DNA of 64,000 nt from Actinoplanes sp. SE50/110 (GCF_900119315.1 NZ_LT827010.1:5613001-5677000), one strand, 5' to 3'. Counted from the first letter of the stretch, positions 51,541 through 60,407 are shown. Notes: a model not told the origin generated them from the letters alone. Numbers and translations: made by a program.

Positions 51541-52731
51541 TCAGGCGAAGATTGCGTCCACGACGTGTTCGGCGATCGCCATGCAGGACGTCGCCGCGGG
51601 TGAGGGCGCGTTGCGGACGGCGGTGACCGCGCCCATCCGGTGGATCCGGAAGTCGTCGACCAGGCTGCCGTCCCGGTCCAGGGCCTGGGCGCGCACGCCG
51701 GCGCCGGCGCGGACCACGTCGGCCGGGCCGATCTCCGGGACGTAGCGCATGGCCTCGGCCATGTAGCGGGTCTTCGACACGGAGCCGCGGACCTCCTTGA
51801 TCCCGGTCCGCCAGTGCTGCCGGGCCATCCGCCAGGCGCCCGGCCAGGCGGCGAGCGCGGCCAGGTCGGGAACCGAGACCGCGGACCGCCGGTAGCCCTC
51901 CCGGGCGGTGGCGAGCACCGCGTTCGGGCCGACCTCGACGACGCCGGTGACGCGGCGGGTGAAGTGCACGCCGAGGAACGGGTAGCGCGGGTCGGGGACC
52001 GGGTAGATCATGCCGCGGACCATGTCCGCCTTGGCCGAGGTGACCCGCATGTACTCGCCGCGGAACGGGATGATGATCGGCTCCGCGCGGTCGCCGGCGA
52101 GGCGGGCGACCCGGTCGCTCTGGATGCCGGCGCAGATGATCAGCCGGTCGGCCGTCAGGCGGCGGTCGCCGGAGCGGACCTCGATCCTCTCCGTTCTGTC
52201 CAGGCCGGTGACCGGCCAGTTCAGCCGGACCTCGCCGCCGGCCGCGACGATGTCGGCGGCCAGCGCCCGGGCCACCGCGGGGAAGTCGGTGATCGCGGTT
52301 TCCGGGGAGTGCAGGGCGGCCAGCCCGGCGGCGTGCGGCTCGATCTCGCGGATCCCGGCCGGATCGACCCGGCGCAGGCCGGGCACGTCGTTCTCCCGGG
52401 CCCGCTTCTCCAGGTCGTCCAGCCGGCCCAGCTCGTCGGCGCGGACCGCGACGACCAGCTTGCCGCATTCGTCGTAGGGGATCTGCCGCTCCTGGCAGTA
52501 CTCCTTGAGCAGCGACCGGCCGCGGGTGCACAGCTGCGCCTTGAGACTGCCCGGGGTGTAGTAGATGCCGGCGTGCACCACGCCGGAGTTGTGGCCGGTC
52601 TGGTGCTGGGCGACCGCGCTCTCCTTCTCCAGCACCACGACCCTGGTGCCGGGCCGCCGTCGGGTGATCTCCCGTCCGATCGCCAGGCCGACGATGCCCG
52701 CGCCCACGATCCCGATGATCTCGTCAGCCAC
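51541..52731 (-). CDS. lhgO: L-2-hydroxyglutarate dehydrogenase/oxidase
   Basis: FAD enzyme of 396 residues in the DAO family, LhgO/YgaF type, converting L-2-hydroxyglutarate to 2-oxoglutarate at the membrane. Rossmann motif IGIVGAGIVGLAIGREITRR, VVVLEKESAVAQHQTGHNSG, VVHAGIYYTPGSLKAQLCTR, and the late blocks IPFRGEYMRVT, FLGVHFTRRVTGVVEVGPNA and AGAGVRAQALDRDGSLVDDF are characteristic. The GTG start follows AAGAGG; a start eight codons earlier is open but less well placed. It acts in lysine/glutarate breakdown or in repair of the side product L-2-HG. A GntR-like remnant lies just upstream. Confidence 0.93.
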   Translation of the reverse strand: MADEIIGIVGAGIVGLAIGREITRRRPGTRVVVLEKESAVAQHQTGHNSGVVHAGIYYTPGSLKAQLCTRGRSLLKEYCQERQIPYDECGKLVVAVRADELGRLDDLEKRARENDVPGLRRVDPAGIREIEPHAAGLAALHSPETAITDFPAVARALAADIVAAGGEVRLNWPVTGLDRTERIEVRSGDRRLTADRLIICAGIQSDRVARLAGDRAEPIIIPFRGEYMRVTSAKADMVRGMIYPVPDPRYPFLGVHFTRRVTGVVEVGPNAVLATAREGYRRSAVSVPDLAALAAWPGAWRMARQHWRTGIKEVRGSVSKTRYMAEAMRYVPEIGPADVVRAGAGVRAQALDRDGSLVDDFRIHRMGAVTAVRNAPSPAATSCMAIAEHVVDAIFA

Positions 52732-52800
52732 TGTCTGCCTCTTCCCCTGCGTCACGGCCGGCCGAAGTGGACCCTAATCCCTCGGGGCGCACGGCGGTGG

Positions 52801-52914
52801 CCCAGCACCGCCCGGGCCCGCGGCACGCTGCGCGAGGCCGTCCTGCGCGGCGCACATCTGCCCGGCGAGCGCCTGGTCGAGGCGCCGTCGTGCGAGCGGA
52901 TCATCGCGGCCCGC
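52801..52914 (+). pseudogene. GntR-family regulator remnant
   Basis: Frame reading TLREAVLRGAHLPGERLVEA then ERIIAARLG, the first helices of a GntR/FadR-type winged helix, with G/C-rich third positions. The remaining winged helix and the effector domain are gone; the frame runs into the end of the convergent sensor-kinase gene. GntR proteins such as CsiR regulate lhgO operons in other bacteria, so this may be the lost local regulator (inference). Confidence 0.5.
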
Positions 52915-54351
52915 CTAGGCCGCCGCGGGCAGCCTGATCGTCACCACGGTCCCGCCGCCGTCGGCGGGGGCGGCGATCACCGTGCCGCCGTGCTGGGACG
53001 CGGTCTGCGCCACGATGGCCAGCCCCAGACCGGAACCCGGCATCGACCGCGCCGCCGTCGCCCGGTAGAACCGGTCGAACACGTGCGGCAGGTCCTCCTC
53101 GGCGATCCCCGGGCCGCTGTCGGTCACGGTCAGTTCGGTCCACCCCGGCTCGGCCCCGGCCAGCCGGACCCGGACCACGGCGCCGGCCGGGCTCCACTTC
53201 GCCGCGTTGTCCAGCACGTTCACCACCATCCGCTCCAGTTCGCCGGGCCGGCCGTCGACGGTCGACGGCGCGAGGTCGGTGTCGTAGGTCAGCCCGGGCG
53301 CGCGGATCCGGACCCGGGCGACCGCGGCGGCGACCACCTCGGACAGGTCGACCGGCTCGACCGTCTCCCGGGTCGCCTCCTCCCGGGCCAGCTCGACCAG
53401 CTCGGTGGTCAGCGTGGCCAGCTCCTGCACCTGGGCGTCCAGGTCGGCGAGCAGCTTGGCGCGTTCCTCCGGGGGCAGCCGGTGCGCCAGCTCGGGGCGG
53501 CGTTCCAGTTCGAGCAGCAGCTCCACGTTGGTCCGGATGCTGGTCAGCGGGGTGCGCAGCTCGTGGCCGGCATCCTCGACCAGGGCCCGCTGGGCGCCGC
53601 GGGAGGCGTCGATGGCGGCCAGCATCGCGTTGACCGAGCGGCCCAGCCGGGCGATCTCGTCGGTGCCGTCCACCTCGATCGACCGGCTCAGGTCCTGGGT
53701 GGCGGCGACGTGCTCGACCGCCTCGGTGAGCCGGTCCACCGGGGCGAGGCCGGCCCGGGCCACCGTGCGGCCGAGCAACGCGGCACCGCCGACCCCGGCC
53801 AGACAGCCCAGGGCGAGCAGGGCGGCGAACGCGGTCAGCACGTTCTCCCCCGGGTCCTGGTCCATGCCGACCTGGACCGCTCCCCCGCCGGCCAGCGGCA
53901 CGGTGAGCATCACGTACGAGTCCGGGCCGAGGGTGATCTGCTCCTTGGCGGGCCGGGTGCGGGCGCCGCCGGCCACCTGCCTGGCGGCGGCGGTGACCGG
54001 CAGGGTGGTGCGGCTGCCGCCGGAAGCGGTGCCGGCCGCGGTGAGGATCTGCCAGCACGTGCCGATCTCGCGGCCGTGGTGACCGCCGCGGCCCGGGCCG
54101 TGCGGCGGCGGCAGAGTGGGCAGGTCGCGGGTCCGGGACGATTCGGTGGCCAGCCACTGCCCGGGGTTGGCGGCGATCTGCTGGGCGGCGTCGGCCAGCT
54201 GCCCGTCCGCCTGATGCCGCTGGATCTCGCGGACCGCCACCCAGGCGCCGGCGGCGACGAACAGCACGGCCGCCCCCACCGCCGCCGCGACCAGCAGCGC
54301 CAGCCGGGTGTGCAGCGTCCGCGCCCGCCACCAGCGTCCGGACCGTCTCAC
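52915..54351 (-). CDS. Sensor histidine kinase (MprB/BaeS-like) with His-rich sensor loop
   Basis: Membrane kinase of 478 residues. Helix 1 (~16-40), extracellular sensor (~41-168), helix 2 (~172-196), HAMP (~197-250), HisKA with phospho-acceptor His263 (VEDAGHELRTPLTSIRTNVE), HATPase with N-box MVVNVLDNAAKWSP, G1 DSGPGIAEEDLPHVFDRFYR and G2 GSGLGLAIV. The sensor contains PPPHGPGRGGHHGREIGTCW, with three His and one Cys, a plausible metal- or redox-sensing patch. Its ATG overlaps the stop of the OmpR regulator (4 nt). Last gene of the flavocytochrome operon. Confidence 0.93.
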   Translation of the reverse strand: MRRSGRWWRARTLHTRLALLVAAAVGAAVLFVAAGAWVAVREIQRHQADGQLADAAQQIAANPGQWLATESSRTRDLPTLPPPHGPGRGGHHGREIGTCWQILTAAGTASGGSRTTLPVTAAARQVAGGARTRPAKEQITLGPDSYVMLTVPLAGGGAVQVGMDQDPGENVLTAFAALLALGCLAGVGGAALLGRTVARAGLAPVDRLTEAVEHVAATQDLSRSIEVDGTDEIARLGRSVNAMLAAIDASRGAQRALVEDAGHELRTPLTSIRTNVELLLELERRPELAHRLPPEERAKLLADLDAQVQELATLTTELVELAREEATRETVEPVDLSEVVAAAVARVRIRAPGLTYDTDLAPSTVDGRPGELERMVVNVLDNAAKWSPAGAVVRVRLAGAEPGWTELTVTDSGPGIAEEDLPHVFDRFYRATAARSMPGSGLGLAIVAQTASQHGGTVIAAPADGGGTVVTIRLPAAA

Positions 54352-55055
54352 AGCGGCTCCTCCCGCAGCACGAAGCCGACGCCGCGCACCGTGTGCAGCA
54401 GCCGGGGCTCGCCCTCCGCCTCCAGTTTGCGGCGCAGATATCCGAGGTAGACGTGCAGGCTGTTGGACTGCTCGCCGAAGTCGTAGCCCCAGACCTGCTC
54501 GAACAGCGCGGCCCGGGTCAGCACCTGCCGCGGATGCCGCAGGAAGGCCTCCAGGATGTCGAACTCGGTGCGGGTCAACCGCAGCTGGCGACCGGCCCGC
54601 TGCACCTCCCGCGTGCCGGGATCGAGGCGTACATCGGAAAAGACCAGGAGCTCACCCGCCTCCGTCGCACCGGCGGCGCCGGCCGGCGCGGTCAGCGCCG
54701 AGCGGCGCAGCAGGGCCCGGACCCGGGCCAGTAGTTCCTGCAGGGCGAACGGCTTGATCAGGTAGTCGTCGGCACCGGCGTCGAGCCCGGCGACCCGGTC
54801 GCCGACGCTGTCCCGGGCGGTGAGCATCAGCACCGGCAGCAGCAGCCCGTCGGCGCGCATCCGCCGGCACGCCTCGAGGCCGTCCATCCGGGGCATGCTG
54901 ACGTCGAGGATCACCGCGTCCGGCTCGGCGGCGCGGACCGCGTCGAGGGCCTGCAGCCCGTCGCCGGCGATCTCCACCTGATATCCCTCGAACCGCAGCG
55001 TGCGGGCGAGCGAGTCGCGCACCGCCGCGTCGTCCTCCACCACCAGGATCCGCAT
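54348..55055 (-). CDS. OmpR-family response regulator
   Basis: Regulator of 235 residues: receiver with Asp8/Asp9, phospho-acceptor Asp51 (VILDVSMPRMDG), Lys in IKPF; C-terminal winged helix (~135-232: LRLTRTEFDILEAFLRHPRQ, VWGYDFGEQSNSLHVYLGYL, RLLHTVRGVGFVLRE). Very similar in layout to MprA. GGAG precedes the ATG by 4 nt. It overlaps the kinase gene downstream and starts 32 nt after the FMN-binding protein gene, so one transcript probably covers all four genes. Confidence 0.95.
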   Translation of the reverse strand: MRILVVEDDAAVRDSLARTLRFEGYQVEIAGDGLQALDAVRAAEPDAVILDVSMPRMDGLEACRRMRADGLLLPVLMLTARDSVGDRVAGLDAGADDYLIKPFALQELLARVRALLRRSALTAPAGAAGATEAGELLVFSDVRLDPGTREVQRAGRQLRLTRTEFDILEAFLRHPRQVLTRAALFEQVWGYDFGEQSNSLHVYLGYLRRKLEAEGEPRLLHTVRGVGFVLREEPL

Positions 55056-55087
55056 GCTCTCCACCCTGCCAGCCTCCGGTTCGCCGG

Positions 55088-55495
55088 TCAGAGGTGGGCG
55101 GCGTCGAGCGCGGCCTGCAGCGACTCGATGTAGCCGCCGCTGGTCACGGTCGCGCCGGAGACCGCGTCGATGGCAGCGCTCTGCGCGGTCAGCGTCTCCT
55201 GGACCAGTTTGGGCAGCGCGTACGCGTTGATCTCCTGGTCCTTGCCGTTCCCGGTCGGGTAGACCGGCACGGTGACCCCGGTGATCCTGCCGTTGTCGAC
55301 GGTGATCCGGACCTGGACGTCGCCCCACCGGGTCGACGCGGTGGACCCGTCGTAGGCGGTGCCGGTGCCGGTGCCACCGGCGGTGGCGACCGTCGCGGCG
55401 GTGGCGACGGCGCCGCCACCGAGGCTGGTCCGGTAGCTGAAGAGCAGCACGAGTCCGACCACCGTGGAGAGCATCCACAGGGAAATGCGACGCAT
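55088..55495 (-). CDS. FMN-binding domain protein (flavinylated electron carrier)
   Basis: Exported, membrane-anchored protein of 135 residues with one N-terminal helix (~5-22, LWMLSTVVGLVLLFSY) and an FMN_bind domain (~47-135). The motif DAVSGATVTSGGY contains the D-x-x-S-G-A-T flavinylation signature, with Thr116 as the expected attachment site for FMN by ApbE. No apbE gene is in this window. AAGGAAG precedes the ATG. The flavocytochrome gene ends 10 nt upstream, so FMN_bind is probably its extracytoplasmic redox partner. Confidence 0.9.
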   Translation of the reverse strand: MRRISLWMLSTVVGLVLLFSYRTSLGGGAVATAATVATAGGTGTGTAYDGSTASTRWGDVQVRITVDNGRITGVTVPVYPTGNGKDQEINAYALPKLVQETLTAQSAAIDAVSGATVTSGGYIESLQAALDAAHL

Positions 55496-55505
55496 GGGGG
55501 CTTCC

Positions 55506-56897
55506 TTACCAGGAGAAGAGTTCGGTGTGCAGGCGGTCGGCGGCGACCCCGGAGGCCCGGGCCGCGGCGTGCACCTGTGCGGTCCAGGCCTCGGGGCCGC
55601 AGACGTATACCTGCGAGCCGGCGATCTGCGGCGCGATCTGCCGCAACGCCTGGACGTCGCCGTGCGCGGCGACGTCGGCGGGCAGCCAGGACGGGTGGCC
55701 GGCGCGCGGCCCGAGCAGGGTGACCACCCGGACCCCGCGGTGCGCGGCGAACCATTCCAGCTCACCCCGGAAGGCGAGTTCCGCCTCGGAGCGGGCCCGG
55801 TAGATCAGGGTGGCCTCGCCCGGCCGGTACGGCAGCTCGCCGAGCAGCGAGAGCAGCGGGGTGACGCCGATGCCGCAGGCCACCAGCACCACCGGGCCAC
55901 CGGTGTAGGTCTCCCCGGTCAGCTTCCCGTACGGGCCCTCGACCAGCACCTTCGTGCCCGGCCGCAGGTTCGCCACCCGGGAGCTGCTGTCGCCCAGGTT
56001 CTTCACGGTGATCCGCAGCTGGTCGCCGCCCGGCGTCGCGGACAGCGAGTACGGGTTGGCGCGGGTCCAGCCCGGACCGTCCAGGAAGCGCCAGGTGAAG
56101 AACTGCCCGGCCCGGGCCGGCAGCCCGGACAGGTCCCGGCCGGACAGGTAGACGGAGGTCAGGCCCGGCCCCTCGGGGACCACCCGGGTGACGACCAGCC
56201 GGTGCCGGTGGTTGCGCCAGGCGGGCAGCCCGATCCGGTAGGCCAGGACGGCACCGGCCGAGACGCCGTACAGCGTCCACCAGTACAGCCGGGCGGCGGC
56301 CGAGGCGGTGAAGTCGGCGCCGGTCCACAGCTGGTGCGGCAGCGCCAGCCCGACCCCGAGGTAGGCGTAGAGGTGCAGCAGGTGCCACGACTCGTAGCGC
56401 AACCGGCGCCGGGCCGCCCGGACCGAGGTGACCACCACCAGGATCAGCAGCAGCGTGCCGGCGGTGGCCAGCAGCATCCCCGGGTAGGTCCAGATCATGT
56501 CCCACAGCTCGGCGAAGGCGGTGGCGTGCGCGGACGCCGCGTAGCCCAGCGTGATCGTGACGATGTGCACGATCATCAGCCAGAACGAGGTGAACCCGGT
56601 CCACCGGTGCCAGCGGGCCAGCCGGTCCTGCCCGAACGCGCGCTCGACCACCGGAATCCGGGCCATCAGCAGCACCTGGAGCAGCAGCAGGTCGGAGGCG
56701 ATCAGGCCGGTCAGCCGGCCGGCCGCCGACATCGCCTCGGCGCCGCCCCCGGCGATCTGCTGCAGCCCGCGGTTGCCCACCCAGAGCGCCACCACGATCA
56801 GCAGGCTGATCGCGGCGGCCACGCCACCGAGGTCGGCGTACCAGCGCGGGGTGTTGCCGAGGGGCGCTTTCGGGGGGCGCAGAGCTGTCGCGGTCAT
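55506..56897 (-). CDS. Ferric-reductase-like flavocytochrome
   Basis: Protein of 463 residues combining a six-helix ferric reductase-like heme domain (~20-235) and a cytoplasmic FAD/NAD(P)H reductase module (~240-463). Candidate heme ligands lie in ARWHRWTGFTSFWLMIVHIV and ESWHLLHLYAYLGVGLALPH. FAD motif RANPYSLSATPG; NAD(P) motif VACGIGVTPLLSLLGELP; C-terminal VYVCGPEAW. It would move electrons from NAD(P)H across the membrane, here probably to the FMN-binding protein encoded next. Physiological acceptors could be Fe3+, quinones or oxygen. First gene of a four-gene operon ending with its own two-component system. Confidence 0.92.
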   Translation of the reverse strand: MTATALRPPKAPLGNTPRWYADLGGVAAAISLLIVVALWVGNRGLQQIAGGGAEAMSAAGRLTGLIASDLLLLQVLLMARIPVVERAFGQDRLARWHRWTGFTSFWLMIVHIVTITLGYAASAHATAFAELWDMIWTYPGMLLATAGTLLLILVVVTSVRAARRRLRYESWHLLHLYAYLGVGLALPHQLWTGADFTASAAARLYWWTLYGVSAGAVLAYRIGLPAWRNHRHRLVVTRVVPEGPGLTSVYLSGRDLSGLPARAGQFFTWRFLDGPGWTRANPYSLSATPGGDQLRITVKNLGDSSSRVANLRPGTKVLVEGPYGKLTGETYTGGPVVLVACGIGVTPLLSLLGELPYRPGEATLIYRARSEAELAFRGELEWFAAHRGVRVVTLLGPRAGHPSWLPADVAAHGDVQALRQIAPQIAGSQVYVCGPEAWTAQVHAAARASGVAADRLHTELFSW

Positions 56898-57020
56898 GTC
56901 CTCAAGATTCGGCGCCGCGCCTAAGACGTGAAGGGCGGAAACCTAAGCGTTCGCTAAGAGCAGGCCGGCGTCCCGTGCGACCATCCGCAGGTTGGGATGA
57001 ATCGGGTTATAGGAGAATAA

Positions 57021-58130
57021 ATGCGGCTCTGGGCGAAGTGCGGCATCGCCGTCGGGTGCCTTCTGGCCACCTCCGCCGGATTCGCCGGGCCGGTGAACAC
57101 GCTCGGCGGACTCTCGGCCACGGCACTGGGCGGGCTGCCGGCCGCCGCGGCGCAGTTGCGGGCGGGGGTGATCGGGGCGCTCACCGAACCGATCCGGGGA
57201 CCGCTCAACATCCTGCTGATCGGCATCGACCCGCGCGACGACCACACCGCGCCGCTCTCCGACTCGATGGTGGTCGCGCACATCCCGGCGGACCGCAGCG
57301 GCGCCTACCTGTTCTCCCTGCCGCGGGATCTGGTGGTGCCGATCCCGGCGTTCGCCAAGTCGGGCAGCCCGGCGCAACGGGCCAAGCTGAATGCGGCGAT
57401 GGCGCTGGGCAGCCGGATCGGGGAGCACCGGTACAGTCCGGCGCAGGGCTTCGAGCTGCTCACCGAGACGATCCGGAACGTCACCGGGATCCGGTTCGAC
57501 GCCGGGGCGATCCTGAATTTCGGCGGGTTCACCACGCTGGTCGCCGCGATGGGCGGAGTCAGCGTGCCGGTGGACGAGACGGTCGTCTCCGAGCACCGCA
57601 AACCGGACGGCACCTCGCGGGACCGGCTCCCGCAGTGCCCGGGCCACGACGACTGCCACCGGCCGTACATCGGCGTGCAGAAGGTTTATCCGAAGAGCGA
57701 CAAGCCGGTGCACTTCCAGGGCTGGGAGGCACTCGACTACTGCCGGCAACGGTACGGACTGCCGCACTCCGACTATGACCGGCAGCGTCACCAGCGGCAG
57801 TTCGTGCAGGCGCTGGCCAAGAAGATGAAGCGGCGGATCCTCACCGATCCGGCCGCCCTGCCGCGGCTGACCGCGACGGTCGGGAGCTCGCTCACCTTCA
57901 TCGGCAACGGGCACCCGATCGCCGACTGGGCGGCGGCCCTGGGGTCGCTGCGGACCAGGGACATGACCGGGATCGGCCTGCCCGGCTATCCGCTCTTCGA
58001 GAACGGCGCCTACCAGGGTGAGCAACTGCCGCCGACGGTCACGCCGTTCTTCGCGGCCGTCCAGCGGGACCGGATCGCTGCGTTCCTGCGCACCCATCCC
58101 GGGCTGGTCTCGCTGGACGCCAGACTCTGA
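57021..58130 (+). CDS. LytR-CpsA-Psr (LCP) family cell-wall ligase
   Basis: Exported LCP protein of 369 residues that transfers polyprenyl-linked glycopolymers to peptidoglycan or arabinogalactan-like acceptors. An N-terminal signal/anchor (~4-24) precedes the LCP domain (~60-290): ILLIGIDPRDDHTAPLSDSM, FSLPRDLVVPIP, KLNAAMALGSRIG, LNFGGFTTLVAAMGGVSVPV, LDYCRQRYGLPHSDYDRQRH with the conserved Arg/Asp cluster. GGAG sits 5-6 nt before the ATG. The gene diverges from the flavocytochrome operon. It could attach the glycan made by the 9-11 kb module, but the two loci are far apart. Confidence 0.92.
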   Translation: MRLWAKCGIAVGCLLATSAGFAGPVNTLGGLSATALGGLPAAAAQLRAGVIGALTEPIRGPLNILLIGIDPRDDHTAPLSDSMVVAHIPADRSGAYLFSLPRDLVVPIPAFAKSGSPAQRAKLNAAMALGSRIGEHRYSPAQGFELLTETIRNVTGIRFDAGAILNFGGFTTLVAAMGGVSVPVDETVVSEHRKPDGTSRDRLPQCPGHDDCHRPYIGVQKVYPKSDKPVHFQGWEALDYCRQRYGLPHSDYDRQRHQRQFVQALAKKMKRRILTDPAALPRLTATVGSSLTFIGNGHPIADWAAALGSLRTRDMTGIGLPGYPLFENGAYQGEQLPPTVTPFFAAVQRDRIAAFLRTHPGLVSLDARL

Positions 58131-58139
58131 CACCGCCGC

Positions 58140-58745
58140 TCAGGCGCGCTCCGCCGCGATCGTCGTGTCGGCGCCGTGTCCGGTGTGCACCACCGTCGCG
58201 CCCGGCAGGGTGAACAGCCGGGCCTCGATCGACGCCACGATCAGGTCGGCGTCGGAGTAGGACCGGCCGGTGGCACCCGGGCCGCCCTGGAACAGGGTGT
58301 CGCCGGTGAAGACGCAACCCAGGTCGGGGGCGTGCAGGCAGACCGCGCCCGGGGCGTGACCCGGGGTGTGCAGGACGGTCAGCGTGGTGCCGGCCACCTG
58401 GACCCGGTCACCGTCGGCCAGGTCCGCGTCCCAGGTCACCGCGTCGCCGTGGGTCAGCTTCCAGAGCGGGGCCTCGGCGGGGTGCAGCAGGATCGGCGCG
58501 CCGGTCCGCTCGCGCAGCGCCGGGGCGACCCGCACGTGGTCGTCGTGGGCATGGGTGCAGACGATCGCGGTGACCCGGCGCTCGCCCACGATCGCCATGA
58601 TCGCGTCGACGTCGTGCGGCGCGTCGATCACCACGCACTCGGTGTCGTCGCCCACCACCCAGACGTTGTTGTCGACGTCGAACGTCTGCCCGTCCAGGCT
58701 GAACGTCCCGCTGACCACGCCATGATCCACCCGCGCCGGCTGCAT
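58140..58745 (-). CDS. Metallo-hydrolase, glyoxalase II-like
   Basis: MBL-fold zinc hydrolase of 201 residues: THAHDDHVRVAP (His65, His67, Asp69, His70), LHTPGHAPGAVCL, FTGDTLFQGGPGATGRSYSD and a C-terminal VVHTGHGADTTIAAE. It matches the short actinobacterial hydroxyacyl-thiol hydrolase group; mycothiol rather than glutathione would be the thiol here (family knowledge plus inference). The ATG has GGGG almost adjacent and CACAAT seven nt upstream, so a leaderless start is possible. It is convergent with the LCP gene (9-bp gap). Confidence 0.88.
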   Translation of the reverse strand: MQPARVDHGVVSGTFSLDGQTFDVDNNVWVVGDDTECVVIDAPHDVDAIMAIVGERRVTAIVCTHAHDDHVRVAPALRERTGAPILLHPAEAPLWKLTHGDAVTWDADLADGDRVQVAGTTLTVLHTPGHAPGAVCLHAPDLGCVFTGDTLFQGGPGATGRSYSDADLIVASIEARLFTLPGATVVHTGHGADTTIAAERA

Positions 58746-58931
58746 TCCCCGATTGTGCCCTGCCACCCGCGTACCGCCGCCATCGCCGCCGCAACCGGCA
58801 GCGGACCGCGGGTGACGCGGCCGGCGGTGATCGCCGGCCGCATCACCGCCGTGGTCACTCCGGCAGGGCCGCGTCGGTGGTCGCCGCCCGCTCCGAGCGG
58901 GCACGTGGGTCATCCCGACTGCGTCAATCTC

Positions 58932-58985
58932 GTGGCAGACCATGCCACAAGGCAGACCGCGCCAAGACACGGCGTCGGCGATAAT
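58932..58985 (+). promoter_or_regulatory. Operator palindrome and -10 of a TetR-type gene
   Basis: GTGGCA-GACCA-TGCCAC (58932-58948), perfect 6-bp arms, lies upstream of -10 GATAAT (58980-58985), which ends 6 nt before the ATG. The latter indicates a leaderless transcript. Confidence 0.55.
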
Positions 58986-58991
58986 CCCGGA

Positions 58992-59570
58992 ATGACCGGC
59001 ACCAACCTGAGAGACCGCAAACGGGAGCAGAACCGGGTGGCGACCGTACGGGCCGCCTGGGAGCTGTTCATCGAGCGCGGCTACGACCACGTGACGGTGA
59101 GCGACATCTGCGCCGCGGCGGACATCGCCCCGCGCACCTTCCACCGGTACTTCGCCGGCAAGCAGGACGTGGTCGCGGAGCCCGTCCGGGAGATGACCGG
59201 GCTGGTCACCGACTACGTGGCCGGCGCACCGCCGGAGGCCGACGACCGGGCGGTGATGCGCGAGGCGATGACCCGGCTGGCCCGGCACGTGGTGACCAAC
59301 CGGGAGCTGCTCGCCGCGCTGCGCACCGTCGTGCAGGACTCCACCCACCTGCGCACGTGCGGCCTGGTGATCCGCACCGACACCGAGCCGGACATCGCCG
59401 GGATGCTCGCCGCGCGGCACCCCGGGGCGGATCCGGCCGACTGGCGGCGGCGGCTGCTGGTCGCCTGCAGCACCGCCGCCTTCCGGATCTGGTACGAGGA
59501 CTTTCTGCCCGGCGAGCTGACCGACCCGATGGGGCACCTGCGCGCGGTGATGGACGCGGCCGGCACCTGA
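58992..59570 (+). CDS. TetR-family regulator
   Basis: Regulator of 192 residues: NRVATVRAAWELFIERGYDH, VTVSDICAAADIAPRTFHRY, FAGKQDVVAEPVREM form the helix-turn-helix; the C-terminal part (~110-190) is the TetR_C_17-like acyl-type ligand domain (CSTAAFRIWYEDFLPGELTD). Start fixed by the leaderless promoter. It diverges from the metallo-hydrolase gene with 246 bp between, so cross-control is only a possibility. Confidence 0.92.
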   Translation: MTGTNLRDRKREQNRVATVRAAWELFIERGYDHVTVSDICAAADIAPRTFHRYFAGKQDVVAEPVREMTGLVTDYVAGAPPEADDRAVMREAMTRLARHVVTNRELLAALRTVVQDSTHLRTCGLVIRTDTEPDIAGMLAARHPGADPADWRRRLLVACSTAAFRIWYEDFLPGELTDPMGHLRAVMDAAGT

Positions 59571-59589
59571 GCGGCCGTCGGGGACGCCG

Positions 59590-60078
59590 TCAGGCCGCCC
59601 GGAGCAGCTCGTCGATCTGGCCCAGTGCCAGCCCCATCCCCTCGGCCATGCCCATCGTCATCAGCCGCTCGAACTGGGCGGCGTCGGCGAACCGGTTGAC
59701 CACGGTCATCCGGGTGCGGTCGCCGGCCCGTTCCAGGGTCACCACGGCGTGCATCGGCTGATCGGCGTCGAGCGGCTCACCGTCGTCGCCGGCGAAGCCG
59801 TCGTCGTACTCCAACCGGTACGGCTCGTCGATCGCGGTGATCGACCACCAGCCGCGCGCCTTCGTCCCGTCCGGGCCGGTCATGTGGTATCGCGCCGCAC
59901 CGCCCGGCACGAAGTCGAGCCGCTCGAAGGTGGCCGGCCAGGTCGGCGGCCCCCACCAGCGCTCCAGCCGGCGCGGGTCGGACCAGACCCGCCAGACCCG
60001 CTCGACCGGCGCGTCGAACTCGGTGACGAAGGTCAGGGTCAACGCCTCGGCGTCGGGAATCGTCTCGCGGACGGTCAC
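59590..60078 (-). CDS. SRPBCC (AHSA1-like) protein, ArsR partner
   Basis: AHSA1/START-fold protein of 162 residues: TFVTEFDAPVERVWRVWSDP, RRLERWWGPPTWPATFERLD, ARGWWSITAIDEPYRLEYDD, TRMTVVNRFADAAQFERLMT. Known relatives form toxin-like or ligand-binding partners of ArsR genes, with unclear activity. The GTG start overlaps the ArsR stop as GTGA and is preceded by GGAGGAG within the ArsR coding end, giving tight coupling. Confidence 0.9.
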   Translation of the reverse strand: MTVRETIPDAEALTLTFVTEFDAPVERVWRVWSDPRRLERWWGPPTWPATFERLDFVPGGAARYHMTGPDGTKARGWWSITAIDEPYRLEYDDGFAGDDGEPLDADQPMHAVVTLERAGDRTRMTVVNRFADAAQFERLMTMGMAEGMGLALGQIDELLRAA

Positions 60079-60407
60079 TGCTCCTCCTCCAGAAGGATGT
60101 CGGCGATCCGGTCGGCCCGCTGCCGCCAGATCCGTTCATAGGTGTCGAGCAGCCCGCCGACGACACCGCGCAGCGCGGCCACGTCGCCGTGCACGATCTG
60201 CTCGCGGCCCCGCCGCTCCTTGGTGACCAGGCCCGCCTGCTCCAGGACGGCGACGTGTTTCTGCACCGCCGCGAAGCTCATCGGGTAGAGCCCGGCCAGG
60301 CCGGAGACCGACTCCCCGGCCCGGGTGACCCGGGCCAGGATGTCGCGGCGGGTGGCGTCGGAGAGCGCGTGGAACACGCGGTCCTCGTTCGCTCCATCTA
60401 CAACCAT
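60075..60407 (-). CDS. ArsR-family regulator
   Basis: Winged-helix repressor of 110 residues: VFHALSDATRRDILARVTRA, YPMSFAAVQKHVAVLEQAGL, VTKERRGREQIVHGDVAALR. No metal-binding Cys. An 18-bp palindrome spans the start codon itself, so the repressor would bind over its own translation start and promoter. It lies upstream of, and overlaps, the AHSA1 gene. The DUF1028 gene diverges 66 bp away and may share the control region. Confidence 0.92.
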   Translation of the reverse strand: MVVDGANEDRVFHALSDATRRDILARVTRAGESVSGLAGLYPMSFAAVQKHVAVLEQAGLVTKERRGREQIVHGDVAALRGVVGGLLDTYERIWRQRADRIADILLEEEQ

